The notes under the pieces are model-generated. The model was not told where the DNA came from. It did not search any database and saw only the letters and a list, made by a program, of their open reading frames with translations. Shown here piece by piece: positions 47,361 to 58,639 of a stretch of 64,000 bases of DNA. Numbering within the stretch: the stretch's first letter is position 1; every line of letters begins with the position of its first letter. Source of the stretch: Riptortus pedestris (Eukaryota; Arthropoda; Insecta; Hemiptera; Alydidae); contig CM032230.1 in the NCBI GenBank assembly GCA_019009955.1, positions 5,918,501-5,982,500 on the forward strand, given 5' to 3'. The translations under genes were made by a program, and so were the position numbers.

Positions 47361-47420
<60 letters not shown>

Positions 47421-47978
47421 TTATTTATTTATTTATCTGTTAACGCTCTAGCGGTCGCAATTTTTGTTTGATCGTTACCAAACTTCATATTTAAGCGTTT
47501 TACGTAAAAAGAAAGATCAAGTTCGTTAATGGCTGAAATCGGACCAGTGGGAGGGGGGGTTTAGAGGGGGGATTTTTGAAAATTCAAAATATCTCCGTTA
47601 TTATGCGTCGGATCGAAAAATTGTATTGAATCAATCTTATTGTAAATTAAATGTACTATAAATATTGTTTTTATACATTTATTCTGTATCTTGAATATTA
47701 ACCTAGATATTTGCATTTGTATTGTGTGTGTGTGGTCGCCGGAACCCCGCCATGTTCCGGACTCTCCGCCGAGAGCTCTGGTGGCCGTTTCCAGAACTAT
47801 TCGTCCCTCGTGAATAGGTTTAGAGATCCCTTCCTACTACAGCTGTTATTAGGCGGATTTCTCTATTGTAAAGCTTCACGTGGGAAATCTGCTTAGTTTA
47901 CGCAGCCCCTGCGTGACGGACTTTTAAAATTATTTTCATTATGAAATTTGATCTATTGTGATTAAGTGTTGAAAGGCA
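46770..47978 (-). pseudogene. 5'-truncated non-LTR retrotransposon, copy 2, split by a HINE
   Basis: The 3' UTR (TTGCCACATGGCATATTACA, AAGTAAGATAACTAAAAATA) and the last coding region match 9175-9960. The minus-strand frame around KFIKSIDMD is readable but broken. The HINE 47239-47923 sits between ACCTCCTTTT and AAAATTATTTTCATTATG, a junction continuous in both sister copies. Confidence 0.78.
47239..47923 (+). mobile_element. HINE, short form, complete, with known empty site
   Basis: Full module order from TTTTAGCAGATTTCCCCCAA to GCGTGACGGACTTTT with (TA)n 47366-47411. Very similar to 10348-11000 in the GC-rich module (GTTCCGGACTCTCCGCCGAG), suggesting recent activity of this subgroup. Confidence 0.93.
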
Positions 47979-48100
47979 TACAGTATTAAGAATATTCTGA
48001 AGGAAGAACAGCAATGCTTCAGTCAATTCCAAGTTCAAAGTGCTAATGAAGGAATTCAACCTGATAGTGGTTTCCAGTTTTCTTCTACTCCAGTCAGTCT

Positions 48101-48224
48101 TTCATCAGATTTCCCTTAAGGGAAATCAGCTAGTGAGGTCGTACTCATGACGCGATTTTCGAAATTTTTCTTCAAATGTCCATCGATCCTAGTACACGAG
48201 GAAAATGAGGTCCGTTCAAAACTG

Positions 48225-48261
<37 letters not shown>

Positions 48262-48269
48262 ACACAGAC

Positions 48270-48339
<70 letters not shown>

Positions 48340-48741
48340 CTGTTACCGCAAATTCGAAAACCCGAAAATTCGAAATATCTCTGTATTTGGATTTATTAGT
48401 TTTGCGCTTTCAGTAAACCCCCAATCCTACTAGTGTCATATTAATAATTAGCTGTTATATCATGAACCACTTCATTCCAAGGCTAAATATCAAATATTGT
48501 TTAAAGTGAACTTTTATTTTGTGAGATATATGGAAATACGTTCTGTTGGTCCCCCTTTTTAGCAGATTTCCCTTAAGGGAAATCAGCTATTGAGGTCGTA
48601 CTCATGACGGAATTTTCGAAAAATTTCTTCAAATGTCCATCGATCCTACCCAGGAGATGACGAAAATGAGGTCCGTTCAAAACTATATATATATATATAT
48701 CTATATATACATATATATATATATATATCTATATATACATA

Positions 48742-48799
<58 letters not shown>

Positions 48800-49710
48800 T
48801 ATCTATATATATTTGTCTGTTAACACTCTAGCGGTCACAATTTTTGTTTAATCGTCACCAAAACTCGGAATTTAATCGTTTTATGTAAAAAGGAAGATCA
48901 AGTTCGTTAACGGCTGAAATCGGACCAGTGGGAGGGTGGGTTTAGAGGGGGGATTTTCACAAATTCGAAATATCTCCGTTATTATTCATCGGATCGAAAG
49001 ATTTTATACAACAAATCTTATTACAAATTAAATTTACTATACATATTGTTATATGCATTTATTCTCTATCTTGAATATTAACCGAGATATTTGCATTTGT
49101 AATCTGCATGTTCGGACTTTCCGCCGAGAGCTCTGGTGGCCATTTCCATAACTATTCGTCCCTCGTGAATAGGTTTAGAGGTTAGGTTAACTGTTTTTTG
49201 GGGCTAGAAACTACTGGGTTATTACGCCCTAAATAATGTTTTAGGTTTAGAGGTTTCTTGCTACTACAGTTGTTATTAGGCAGATTTCTCTATTGTAAAA
49301 ACTTCACGTGGGAAATCTGCTTAGTTTACGCAGCCCCTGCGTGACGGACTTTTTATTTTTTTTTTGTTCTTGGATTACTAAAATGTAAGTACAAAACTCC
49401 TGATTTATTACTAATGGCAGCACTAGCTTTAGCAAATTGTGTTAAATTAATATATTATATTTAGATATATTTCGTTAATTGTTTTATCTATCTATTCAGC
49501 GCTACGAGGTTGGCCTGTTTGTTTACAATTCAGTTGCTTTCCGTTGTAGATTATTAACTTGTATTGTAAATTGACCGAAAGATTTTTCATTACTGTTTGT
49601 ATTCATTCACTTAACATTCAAGGTCGTGTTACTTCTATGTATATTTATCTATTGTAAACCTTCGCGGGAAATATGCTTAGTTTACGCAGCCCCTGCGTGA
49701 CGGTTTTTTT
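48101..49710 (+). mobile_element. Long-form HINE hosting another HINE
   Basis: Starts CATCAGATTTCCCTTAAGGG. Compound (CA)n-(TA)n at 48227-48335, shortened core, then long-form module. It is cut at TTGGTCCCCC (48556) and resumes at 49353 with TTTTTGTTCTTGGATTACTA. It ends GCAGCCCCTGCGTGACGG. Confidence 0.85.
48559..49352 (+). mobile_element. HINE with the 72-bp insertion, nested
   Basis: Complete ends. A long interrupted TA tract lies at 48686-48810. GGTTTAGAGG at 49172 and 49244 brackets the same 72-bp extra segment as in 31539-32292. Confidence 0.92.
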
Positions 49711-50655
49711 TTTCTATTTGTGATACCTTTTTACTTTCATTCTGTTATCTGAGTAATTATCAAAATTAATTTCATCTAGGACAAAGGAATTGTGATATTG
49801 CTACAATGCTTTAACCCAAATTAAAAATCCAATTAAAAAGTCGTCAGGACTGTTCTAATTCTCTCAAGTAACAAGAATTACTCTAGGAAATTACTGTCGC
49901 TACCCCTAATGACTGTAGACAGTAATGGGAACTTTTTTAAAAAGGGGTTTAATGAAAATTTTTCTCAATTCCGCTTTTATAATCAGACAGTAACTGCCAT
50001 TTGCTTGTGGGGGGGGGGGAGGTAGTCAGTTAGCAATTACAGGACTATCTCTAATGAGAGCGACGATAAGGCATCAAAGCTTGGAGTAATGACCGCTAGA
50101 AGGCAGGCCGATCGCTCCCCGCAGCTGATTCAATTTAATATCAATTGCGGTGGGCGTGGCCTGGGGAGAGCAGCTCTCTCATTGGCTGTTGCCATGGAGA
50201 TAAGCCACGCCTTCTCGGCGGCACGTCACGCCTTTAAATGATTACTCCCTAACGACTTTGGGCGTTTACCCCCCCACAGCCTTGTCCCTTTCCCCCAACG
50301 TTTTCCTTATCTACTTTACAAATGTTTCTGCCGTACCATTCAATTTAACATAAGTATACAACTCGTGCGGACTACGCTGCTAACTTTCAATTTAACTAGT
50401 CGAAAGAACACCTATGCTTGCCGCTAACTTGTAACCTCGCCCCCTCTCAACCATCTCCTCAGCTACTCCTTTTAATTTTACTGCTTCTTAAGATAACTAA
50501 CCCTTTTAACTTTTACGGCCTTAAACAGTTCAGCCAACAAAAGCACCTAGTACCAACCTTAATAATATGATAATTAATAAAAAGCACGTCTATTGAGAAT
50601 TTTCATTAGCAGATATTTATTACATGTAAAATTTTATTGAACAATTGAATTTCCC
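49711..50655. promoter_or_regulatory. Non-repeat island, GC-rich centre with promoter-type motif cluster
   Basis: Within 50149-50229: GGTGGGCGTGGC (KLF/Sp type), ATTGG (inverted CCAAT, 50181), GTTGCCATGGAGAT (RFX X-box-like, 50188-50201), AGATAAG (50197), GCCACGCC (50204) and CACGTCAC (CRE-like, 50222). GAGAGCAGCTCTC at 50168 is a short palindrome. No adjoining exon is visible. Either a promoter of an unseen transcript or an enhancer. Confidence 0.4.
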
Positions 50656-52300
50656 TTTTTTTTCCTCCTCATAGTAACCCTATGAGAAGTTATTTATTTG
50701 AATACATTTTCCATTGCCACATGGCATATTACATGCATGTTTATGTTTAAATACATTTTTGTTTTACAATATATACACTTTCAACCATCTAATCAAATAT
50801 AATTTTAAAAAAATAATAAAATAAAATAAGTAAGCTAATCACAAATAAAATTAATACATGAAATGAAAAAAAAAAAAAAATAAATCTATTAAAGTTAAAC
50901 TCAACCAATGTTTAATTTGCGCGTCTATATAATGTAAATATATTGAATTATAATTCTCATTCCTCACAATCAACTTTACATTCTAATGTATTTTTTCTAC
51001 ATCCATATCTATACTTTTGATAAACTTTATAAGTTCTTTATTATATTTGTTAAATATAATATGAGGTGGTTCTGGCCAATTACCTCCTTTTAAAATTATG
51101 TCCCTTATTAAATTTGATCTATTTTGATTCATTATACATACATTCAAATTATATGTAAAAACGTTTTTGTTGTCTGTGAGTCTTAAGTACATTTGTCATT
51201 GTCTTGAATTTTAAATCTCGTTAAATAATGTCCTGTCTGTACATGTTCCGTTAGAAATTGTGTGCATTTGTATGGTGAATTATATTTGGTATGTATTGAT
51301 GTAAGGTGAAGGCTCCAGGGGAAAAAGGGGTCAAGTCCACCTGAACAAATTTTTCAGGAGACACTTTTTAAAGTTTAATTTTCTGTGATTGTCATGTTTT
51401 CCGGTAATAAATCTCTTACTGTTTGAATATAACTATTTAAACTATTCTGAAACACTAATATTGCTGTCATTTTCAAAATCATCTGCCACTTCTCTGTCCA
51501 AAAAGGTTTTGATAATCAGTCACCAAACCTACTGGGGAAGAAAGTGCATATTTTGGACTTGGCTCTTTTTTCCTCAGGTTTTCAGTATTTAAAATCCAGG
51601 GAAGATGAATATGTATGAATAATATTGAAGATTATTTCCCAATCCAGAAGATTGGGATTCAGAAATGAATACTAAAATGAGTTTTAATAATTTATGTCAA
51701 TGAATAAAAATTCCAAGTATTCAATTGCAATGAAATAGCAAAAATAGAGGAAAAGGTTTTGATAATGAAAGTTTGATGTTTAAATTTTGTGAAAATAAAT
51801 GAGTTTTCTTCAATGTCTTTTTATCAATTTTTGTCTTTAAACAATTCCTTCTTTTTTTTCTCACTGTGCGGCAATTCCAAAAAGTATTTTACAGCCTCCT
51901 TTTTCTTGCAGAATTTTGTTAGGTCTTTGATTTACTTATTTAATAAGATTTATTGTTCGACAAGCATATTTTTATATCTGATGAGTCAAAAATGATGAAA
52001 TATTCACCCAACTTTGCAGCAACGAAATGCATCTAGTCATGGACTTGGCTCCATCTTCCCGAGTACCGTGTGGACTTGGCCCCTACTTCCCTGGCACATG
52101 TAATCTTCACTCATGCTTTTCTATGTCAATGAGCACGTTTTCCCCCAAAACAAACACACCATCGTGTTCAGCATCAAAAGCTGAATAAAACTGCGTTTCA
52201 AACTCAATTTAGGAAAAATATGGACTTTGCCCCTTTTTCCCCTGGAGCTTTCAGGTGTAAGATTTGTTACATGTCGTCTATTCTCATTTAATTACCAAGG
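50656..52300 (-). pseudogene. 5'-truncated non-LTR retrotransposon, copy 3, split by a DNA transposon
   Basis: The minus-strand frame 51192-50983 contains NQNRSNLIRDIILKGGNWPE and ends KSIDMDVEKIH, matching the C-terminal tail of the copy at 9175-9960. The 3' UTR lies toward 50656. The text jumps from TGATGTAAGGT to AGGTGTAAGATTTG across the insert 51308-52252. Confidence 0.8.
51308..52252. mobile_element. Unclassified inverted-repeat DNA transposon
   Basis: Termini share GCTCCAGGGGAAAAAGGGG (left GAAG..., right GAAA... read inward). AGGT is duplicated at 51304-51307 and 52253-52256, and the sister non-LTR copy shows the empty site (GATGTAAGCTGTAAG). A GGACTTGGC..C/TTTCC motif like that of the termini recurs inside near 51557, 52040 and 52071. 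The 945 bp hold no recognisable transposase. The 4-bp duplication does not settle the superfamily. Confidence 0.8.
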
Positions 52301-52848
52301 CAGCAGAGCTCATTTCGTAAACAGTACGTGAATAAGTGATCATCATATTTTATATTCACTCATCTCCGTGAATCTTAGTGGAGGTGGCTGCGTAAACTAA
52401 GCAGATTTCCCACGTGCTGCTATGACACACTACTGATCTAATCTCACATTGCATTCCGTATTTCTAAACCCCGTGAGTAGAAGTGGGGATTTACTGAAGG
52501 CTGAAAAAATAAAGTTTGGATAACTCGCTTAATATGTGATCACGACAAACGCTACAACAAAATTACAGCATGGATAGTTCAACTAGATTGTTTCTGTATT
52601 TCCAAATACAAAATCCGATGAGCAAACTATTTATAGAACATTAAATTTGCAATAAGATACTATATAAATTCTATGAAATTTTTCGATCAAACGTACTATA
52701 ATGGGGATTTTTCAAATTTTTCGAAACTCCCCTTCTACTGGTTTGATTTCAGCTGTTACGAACTTGATCTTTACTTTTGCCGAAAAAGTTTAAGTTTGAG
52801 CTTGGTAAGGATAAAAAAATTGTGTTTAATTAGAGTGTTAACAGACAA

Positions 52849-52912
<64 letters not shown>

Positions 52913-52915
<3 letters not shown>

Positions 52916-53660
52916 GGGTGGCCCAAGTACTCTTAACACCCCACTTAAAATCGCAAATCGCATTAATAAAAGGCGGAGACTTGGAGTGCACTAATTGTGA
53001 AACTTGAAGAATTTCAACCTTCAGACCATATTCAACCACATAACCTTCTCCAACGACCATAACTTGGCAACTTCCAATGGAATGCCGTACTTTTTATTAC
53101 ACATTCTTGTAGAAAATGAAATTCTGAAACGGGTTCATATGGGTAAATGTTTCGATTTGACGCATCCCTTAGCCGTAAACTGCACAAATTGTTATATTCA
53201 ACCAATCAAATTGTTATATTGAAACAAGTCAACTGGAAAATTCTTCCAGGGAAGAATCATCGTCCCACATTTCTTTGATAAAACATTAAATGGTGCAGTC
53301 TTCAACCGATTCTTAAATGAAGAGTTTTTACATTAAATAGGAGACATAGACAGATCTCCATTCTCTCTAACTACTTCTCAATCACAATAAGAGAAATATT
53401 TCCCCAACGCTACTGCCACAGCTTACTAAGTTATTGGCCACTCACGTCACCTGATCGGACTGAAACACATTATTATCTATGGGGAAGGATCAAAGACAAC
53501 TCTATCTCAACAGGTCCCAAAATATTTAAAAAATGAAAAATAAAATCAGATTGGTGATAAATCCACTTTTAGTGGCAGAAATACACAGTGCCAAAAGGGG
53601 GTCAGATATCGTTTTTTGAAGTTTATAAATGGGGAAGGAAGCATTTTGTAAAAACTAGCT
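52913..53660 (+). pseudogene. Mariner/Tc1-type transposase remnant
   Basis: The left edge TTAAGGGTGGCCCAAGTACT follows the TA tract, as expected for a TA-target element. Readable peptide pieces on the plus strand include GRIIVPHFFDKTLNGAVFNR (about 53250-53310) and WPLTSPDRTETHYYLWGRIK (about 53440-53500). The latter matches the WP..SPDL.P.D.FLWG signature around the third catalytic acidic residue. Frames are broken and the helix-turn-helix part was not found. The right terminus is not defined. Confidence 0.65.
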
Positions 53661-53694
53661 GGTCTTTGTTTGGTTTGATTTATGACCACTTTAT

Positions 53695-53878
53695 GCTACT
53701 GCTAATCGGGACGGGTTATCTACAGGTTACCACCCTTTTCTAGCCAGGGTGGGAGGCCTAATGAGTCCGTCACTAAATAAATTTCTACTGCCCAGGGCGG
53801 GAACCTAACACGCCACTCTAGATCTACCACGTGATATTAAGACCAACGCCTTAACTCACACAGGCAACCTAAGCCCCT
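53695..53878 (-). mobile_element. tRNA-type SINE
   Basis: On the minus strand: GGGGCTTAGGTTGCCTGTGT, body CTAGAAAAGGGTGGTAACCT, GTAGATAACCCGTCCCGATT. The B box is worn (CGTGTTAGGTTCCCGCC). Confidence 0.82.
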
Positions 53879-54000
53879 AAAAACTGGCTGTAAGTATTGT
53901 AGTGCAAATAAAAAATTATATATATATATATATAGTAATGAACGGAGTCTTTTCTAGGTCTGGGTGATCGATGGATCATTGATGAAATTTTTCGAATTGA

Positions 54001-54528
54001 GAGTCCACCAAAACAGTCAACTAAAATAAAAGTTCATCACAATAAGTCTACAAAGTTCCTCAACAGTTGTAAAGCTAGAGTAGACCCTCTCCAGGCAAAA
54101 CGTGTCTATTTGAATACACACAGGCGTTACTGAATTTTGTTTCGAATCTATGGGTTCTATGTCAGCTACTAGCGCAGGTGCCAGAGGTAGTTCAGTTGCG
54201 AAATATGAGGACCATATGCTGTAAATAGGTTTGATCTCAGAAAAGCTTGCAGATTATTGTTTCGGATGTTGCTGGGAGGTTTTTGATCCATTTTTTATAC
54301 TTCCCCCCTTGTATAGCAAGTAAATGGACAGAACAAATGACTTGGAACAATTTTGTTTTTGTGACAATATCCAATTGCTACTTATGACTAAGGGTCTTAT
54401 TGCTAGTCAATAGAAGAAAGTTAAAAATAAAAACGAGAACTGTTGTTAAAAAAAAGGGGGTTTAATACGAAACAGCAAATTTTATCATAATACATCCAAA
54501 AAAAATAATATATACAAATTATCAATCT
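54001..54528. other. Unassigned
   Basis: No repeat or gene recognised. Confidence 0.3.
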
Positions 54529-54650
54529 TTTAGCAGACTTCCCTCAACGGAAATCGGCTATTTTGAGGTCGTACTCTTGAAGCGATTTTCGAAATTGTTT
54601 TCAAATGTCCATCGATTCTACCTAGTACATGACGAAAATGAAGCCCGATC

Positions 54651-54696
<46 letters not shown>

Positions 54697-54928
54697 ATAT
54701 ACTATATTTGTCTGTTTACCGCTGTAGGTTTTGTTAGAGGTCGCATTTTTTGTACTGCTACTCATCTCATATTAGCAATATGCTATTATGTTAAGAAGCA
54801 CTTCCTTTGAAGCCTAAATACCAAATTATTGTCCTCATTGGACTTTTACATTTTGAGATAAATGAAAAAACGTAACGCACGTGGGAAATTTGCTTAGTTA
54901 ACGCAGCCCTTGCGTGACAGACGTTTTT
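54529..54928 (+). mobile_element. HINE, internally deleted, both ends present
   Basis: TTTTAGCAGACTTCCCTCAA, 5' module, (TA)n 54656-54692, a brief core and long-form scrap, then GTGGGAAATTTGCTTAGTTA and hairpin ACGCAGCCCTTGCGT. Only 400 bp. Confidence 0.82.
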
Positions 54929-55290
54929 ATTTTGACAGGTTTATTAATACAATTGCAAAACGAAATACAATTTAGTTGTTTTTTTTGGAAGAATAATCCT
55001 TTGTGAGACAATTTGATGTGGATTTAGAGGGCTGAATCAAAACCTGCAGCAATGGTCGCTTAGTCTACAATTTATCATCTATTTTTACATAGCCTAAAAA
55101 AAGGTTTTATCAATAGACTTCCACAAATATGTTTGTGCTGAACAAATGTAACGCGTTTCTAATTCTGTTAACTGTTCGACACTTAGGTAAGGGGCGGTTA
55201 GATAAGGGTTTTCTAAAAAGCGTAGAGCTTTTTGTACAAATTCCAGCGATGCAGTTTTTAACCCTTGTTTTTCGTGTTGAATCTTCTAGG
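54929..55290. other. Unassigned, possible retroelement flank
   Basis: Opposed open frames cross this stretch (minus 55352-55110, plus 55129-55335), but neither shows a family motif. Confidence 0.25.
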
Positions 55291-55293
55291 CGA

Positions 55294-55682
55294 ATAGAGA
55301 ATGTAATTAATACTATTAAGGACTTCGGGTATTGATTTATTTTTGTTGCCAACGTTTCGCTAGATATTCTTCTAGCTTCCTCAGGGCTATCTCTGAGGCT
55401 GAAGAGTGTGTGTTCACCTCAGGTATATATGTGAGTCTTATCCGGTTTCCTTGGGCGGAGTCTTCCCTTCCAGTTGTCTACGGATACTTCTTCCGGTGGC
55501 CGTTCACCCGCTATACCGTCGTTTTTGTTTCTTGTCTGTGGTCCCTGTGGAATTTGCTGAGTCTGTATCCATCCTCTCTGTTGAAGTTGTTCAAAAATGA
55601 AGACAATTGTCAATACCCGAAGACCTTAATAGTATTAATGACCAGGACCGTGGAAGTCTACGAGTTTATAGAGAATGTAATT
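55294..55682. repeat. Fold-back with 28-bp arms and flanking 15-bp direct repeat
   Basis: Arms at 55308-55335 and 55610-55637 match at 27 of 28 positions as inverted repeats (TAATACTATTAAGG.CTTCGG). ATAGAGAATGTAATT occurs at 55294-55308 and 55668-55682. The loop carries GCTAGAAGAATATCTAGC followed by GAAACGTTGGC on the minus strand, a motif I associate with Penelope-like element ends, without proof. Confidence 0.5.
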
Positions 55683-55930
55683 TTGGAAAAATACGATTAA
55701 TGCTTTCGCCAAGGGACTGAGTAGCCAAGTGAAATCATCAAATGTATTTCATCTTAGAAGAACCGTCGAATCTCAGATCTAATCAACCCAGGCGTGCTAG
55801 CTTCCAGAAATAATTCCTAGTATCAAAATATCAGTATCAACGCTAAGGGTTTTAATAAGGGCAAATTGGATTTTTAATGCGTGAAATATGTAAATTATTA
55901 CTTATTAAAAATGGATGTAAACGATTTATG
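55683..55930. other. Unassigned
   Basis: No feature recognised. Confidence 0.3.
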
Positions 55931-56640
55931 TAACTGCAAAAAACGGACGGAGGGGGATTTAGAGGAAAACATTTCGAAAATTCGAAGTACCTCTGTTATT
56001 GTACGTCGGATCGAAAAAATATTATAGAACCAATGTTATTGCACATTAAATTGTTTTTCAATATTTTTGTGTGAAGGTATAGGTATGTATTTTCTCTATT
56101 ATGAATATTAATCAAGATATTTGCACTTTTTAGTTTTCGGTCTTCAATAGTCCTTCACTTTCAGCAAAGCCCTCATTCCTACTCATGTTATATTAACAAT
56201 TAGCTATTATATCATCCACTTCTTTAAACTATCCGCAGCTTAAATACCAAATATTGTTTCCATTAAACTTTTTCTGTGCGTGAAACATGCGATGTGATGT
56301 CATTATTTAAGATTTAAAATTCTTAACTCGAAAATGTTTATTTCATCTATTTTATTGTCCTCTTCATTTGGGACTGAAGTTCATACTCGTCAATGGCCTA
56401 AATCAGACTAGGAATAGGGGAGGGGGAGGGGGTCAAAATTCTAAATTCTCCGTCATTATCAGATGTGTCGAAAAATGTTATTGGTCCAATTTTGTTAAAC
56501 TATTGAAACACCAGAATTGTTTTCTCTGTATTTTTTCTCGACTCATATATTAAAAGATTTATGCATACTTTCATTTTTACAGCCTTCAGTAAATCCCCAG
56601 TCATTTTCGAACATTTGTAAATACTAGCTGTAAGTATTGT
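55931..56640 (+). mobile_element. HINE core and long/type 3 fragments
   Basis: GTACGTCGGATCGAAAAAAT, TGAATATTAATCAAGATATT, AGCAAAGCCCTCATTCCTAC, then a type 3 series (CTCGTCAATGGCCTAAATCA). Ends missing. Confidence 0.65.
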
Positions 56641-56671
56641 AGTGAAAAGGAAGAAAAAACCAGGTGTCTGT

Positions 56672-56917
56672 TTTCGGTCGTACTCATGACGCGATTTTCG
56701 AAAACATTCTTCAAATGTCCATCGATCCTACCCAGGAGATGACGAAAATGAGGTCCATTCAAAATTATATATACATATATATATATACGTCTCCCGCCAA
56801 AAGCTAGTTTGGCCAATTCCGTAATTGTTCGGCTCGCGTATGGAGATTTCTCGATTATATAACTTCACCTGGGAAACCTGCTTAGTTTACGCAGCTCCTG
56901 CGTGACGAACTTTTTTT
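56672..56917 (+). mobile_element. HINE miniature, core deleted
   Basis: 5' module (GGTCGTACTCATGACGCGAT onward), (TA) tract 56766-56786, then straight into the variant GC-rich module (CCCGCCAAAAGCTAGTTTGG) and ACGCAGCTCCTGCGTGACG. The very first 5' bases are lost. Confidence 0.8.
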
Positions 56918-57304
56918 ACATGAACCTATGGAGGTGGAAAAATGTATACTTTTTAAAAATAATTACTTCAAAATTAGTTTAAAATAAATTCATTCTAAGA
57001 ATTCTTTTTGTTTTGTTGATGTTTTTTGAAGTAAACGTTTTGGATTCATAAAAGATTACTTATGTTTTATTCCGTTATTATTATTATTTTTTTTAATTTC
57101 AGAGTCCATTTCATGTCCCGTAGACTTGTTTCAAAGATAATTGATGGCTAATGTAAGATGTGGAAATTTGCTAAAAATAAAAGTCCTCTGTGGGCTGAAG
57201 GTCAGCTGGGGGGGGGGAGGGGTATAAATTGAGGAAGGGAGGGAATACTGGAGTCAGCAGGTCTCCTAATCCTGCAAGTGGTAGCACTCACTATCGCTCT
57301 CTGG
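56918..57304. other. Unassigned spacer
   Basis: No feature recognised. A G run at 57209-57222 and TATAAATT at 57223 lie just before the CT tract. Confidence 0.3.
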
Positions 57305-58074
<770 letters not shown>

Positions 58075-58303
58075 CCTTCTTTACCCCCCGCTTTAACCTT
58101 TTAAGGCATGCCCCTTATACAAGCGGTTCTTTCCAATTTCTTTTTTAAATTTGAAAACCCGAAATTTGAAAAGGTCACAGTAGCGTCGTCCATACTACTC
58201 AGAAAAAAGTAGCAGTGAGGTCAAGCCTAAGTTCAATATAAAAAAAGTGTGGAGTGGTGAGCAAATATTTAAAAATCGGCAAAAAGTCTTAGGGTGCGCC
58301 CGC

Positions 58304-58346
58304 AATTGGAATGCCGCTGCCGTCTGCAACAGCGGGAACTCCAATT
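58304..58346. repeat. Strong hairpin in the element's 3' UTR
   Basis: AATTGGA (58304-58310) pairs with TCCAATT (58340-58346). Inside, CCGCTG (58314-58319) pairs with CAGCGG (58330-58335) around a 10-nt loop. It stands out in GC content. Confidence 0.7.
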
Positions 58347-58639
58347 AAAATCTTAAACTACACTTAATTTGCTATTTACATTAAATTGCAATACTTTATA
58401 TAATTTCCTATCTTACATTTTATAACATAATTTACCTATTGATTTTTTAGTTTAAATATTTGCAGCATATTATTTAAATCGCAGAAAATGTCTTCTGTTT
58501 CCACCAGTTTGTTTAGGGTAGAGGGAGGCCATTCAAGCAAAGAATATTCTCCTGCTAATTTCCTCTCTTATATGATTAGAGATGACAATGAAAAATAATA
58601 TGCTCAACATTTTTCTTCTTTCCCCCCCACCGCATTCGC

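Larger units (their letters stand above)
52370..54000 (-). mobile_element. HINE interrupted in its TA tract
   Basis: 3' side at 52380 (GGCTGCGTAAACTAAGCAGA). Core runs to (TA)n 52852-52912. The 5' module reappears at 53935-54000 (GAACGGAGTCTTTTCTAGG, GATCGATGGATC). A mariner-like remnant and a SINE lie between. Confidence 0.65.

Noticed and set aside
55347..55390. Second hammerhead ribozyme on the minus strand
   Set aside because: CTGAGGA, a stem and GAAA are present, but the UH cleavage dinucleotide after stem III is missing and there is an extra base beside stem II.
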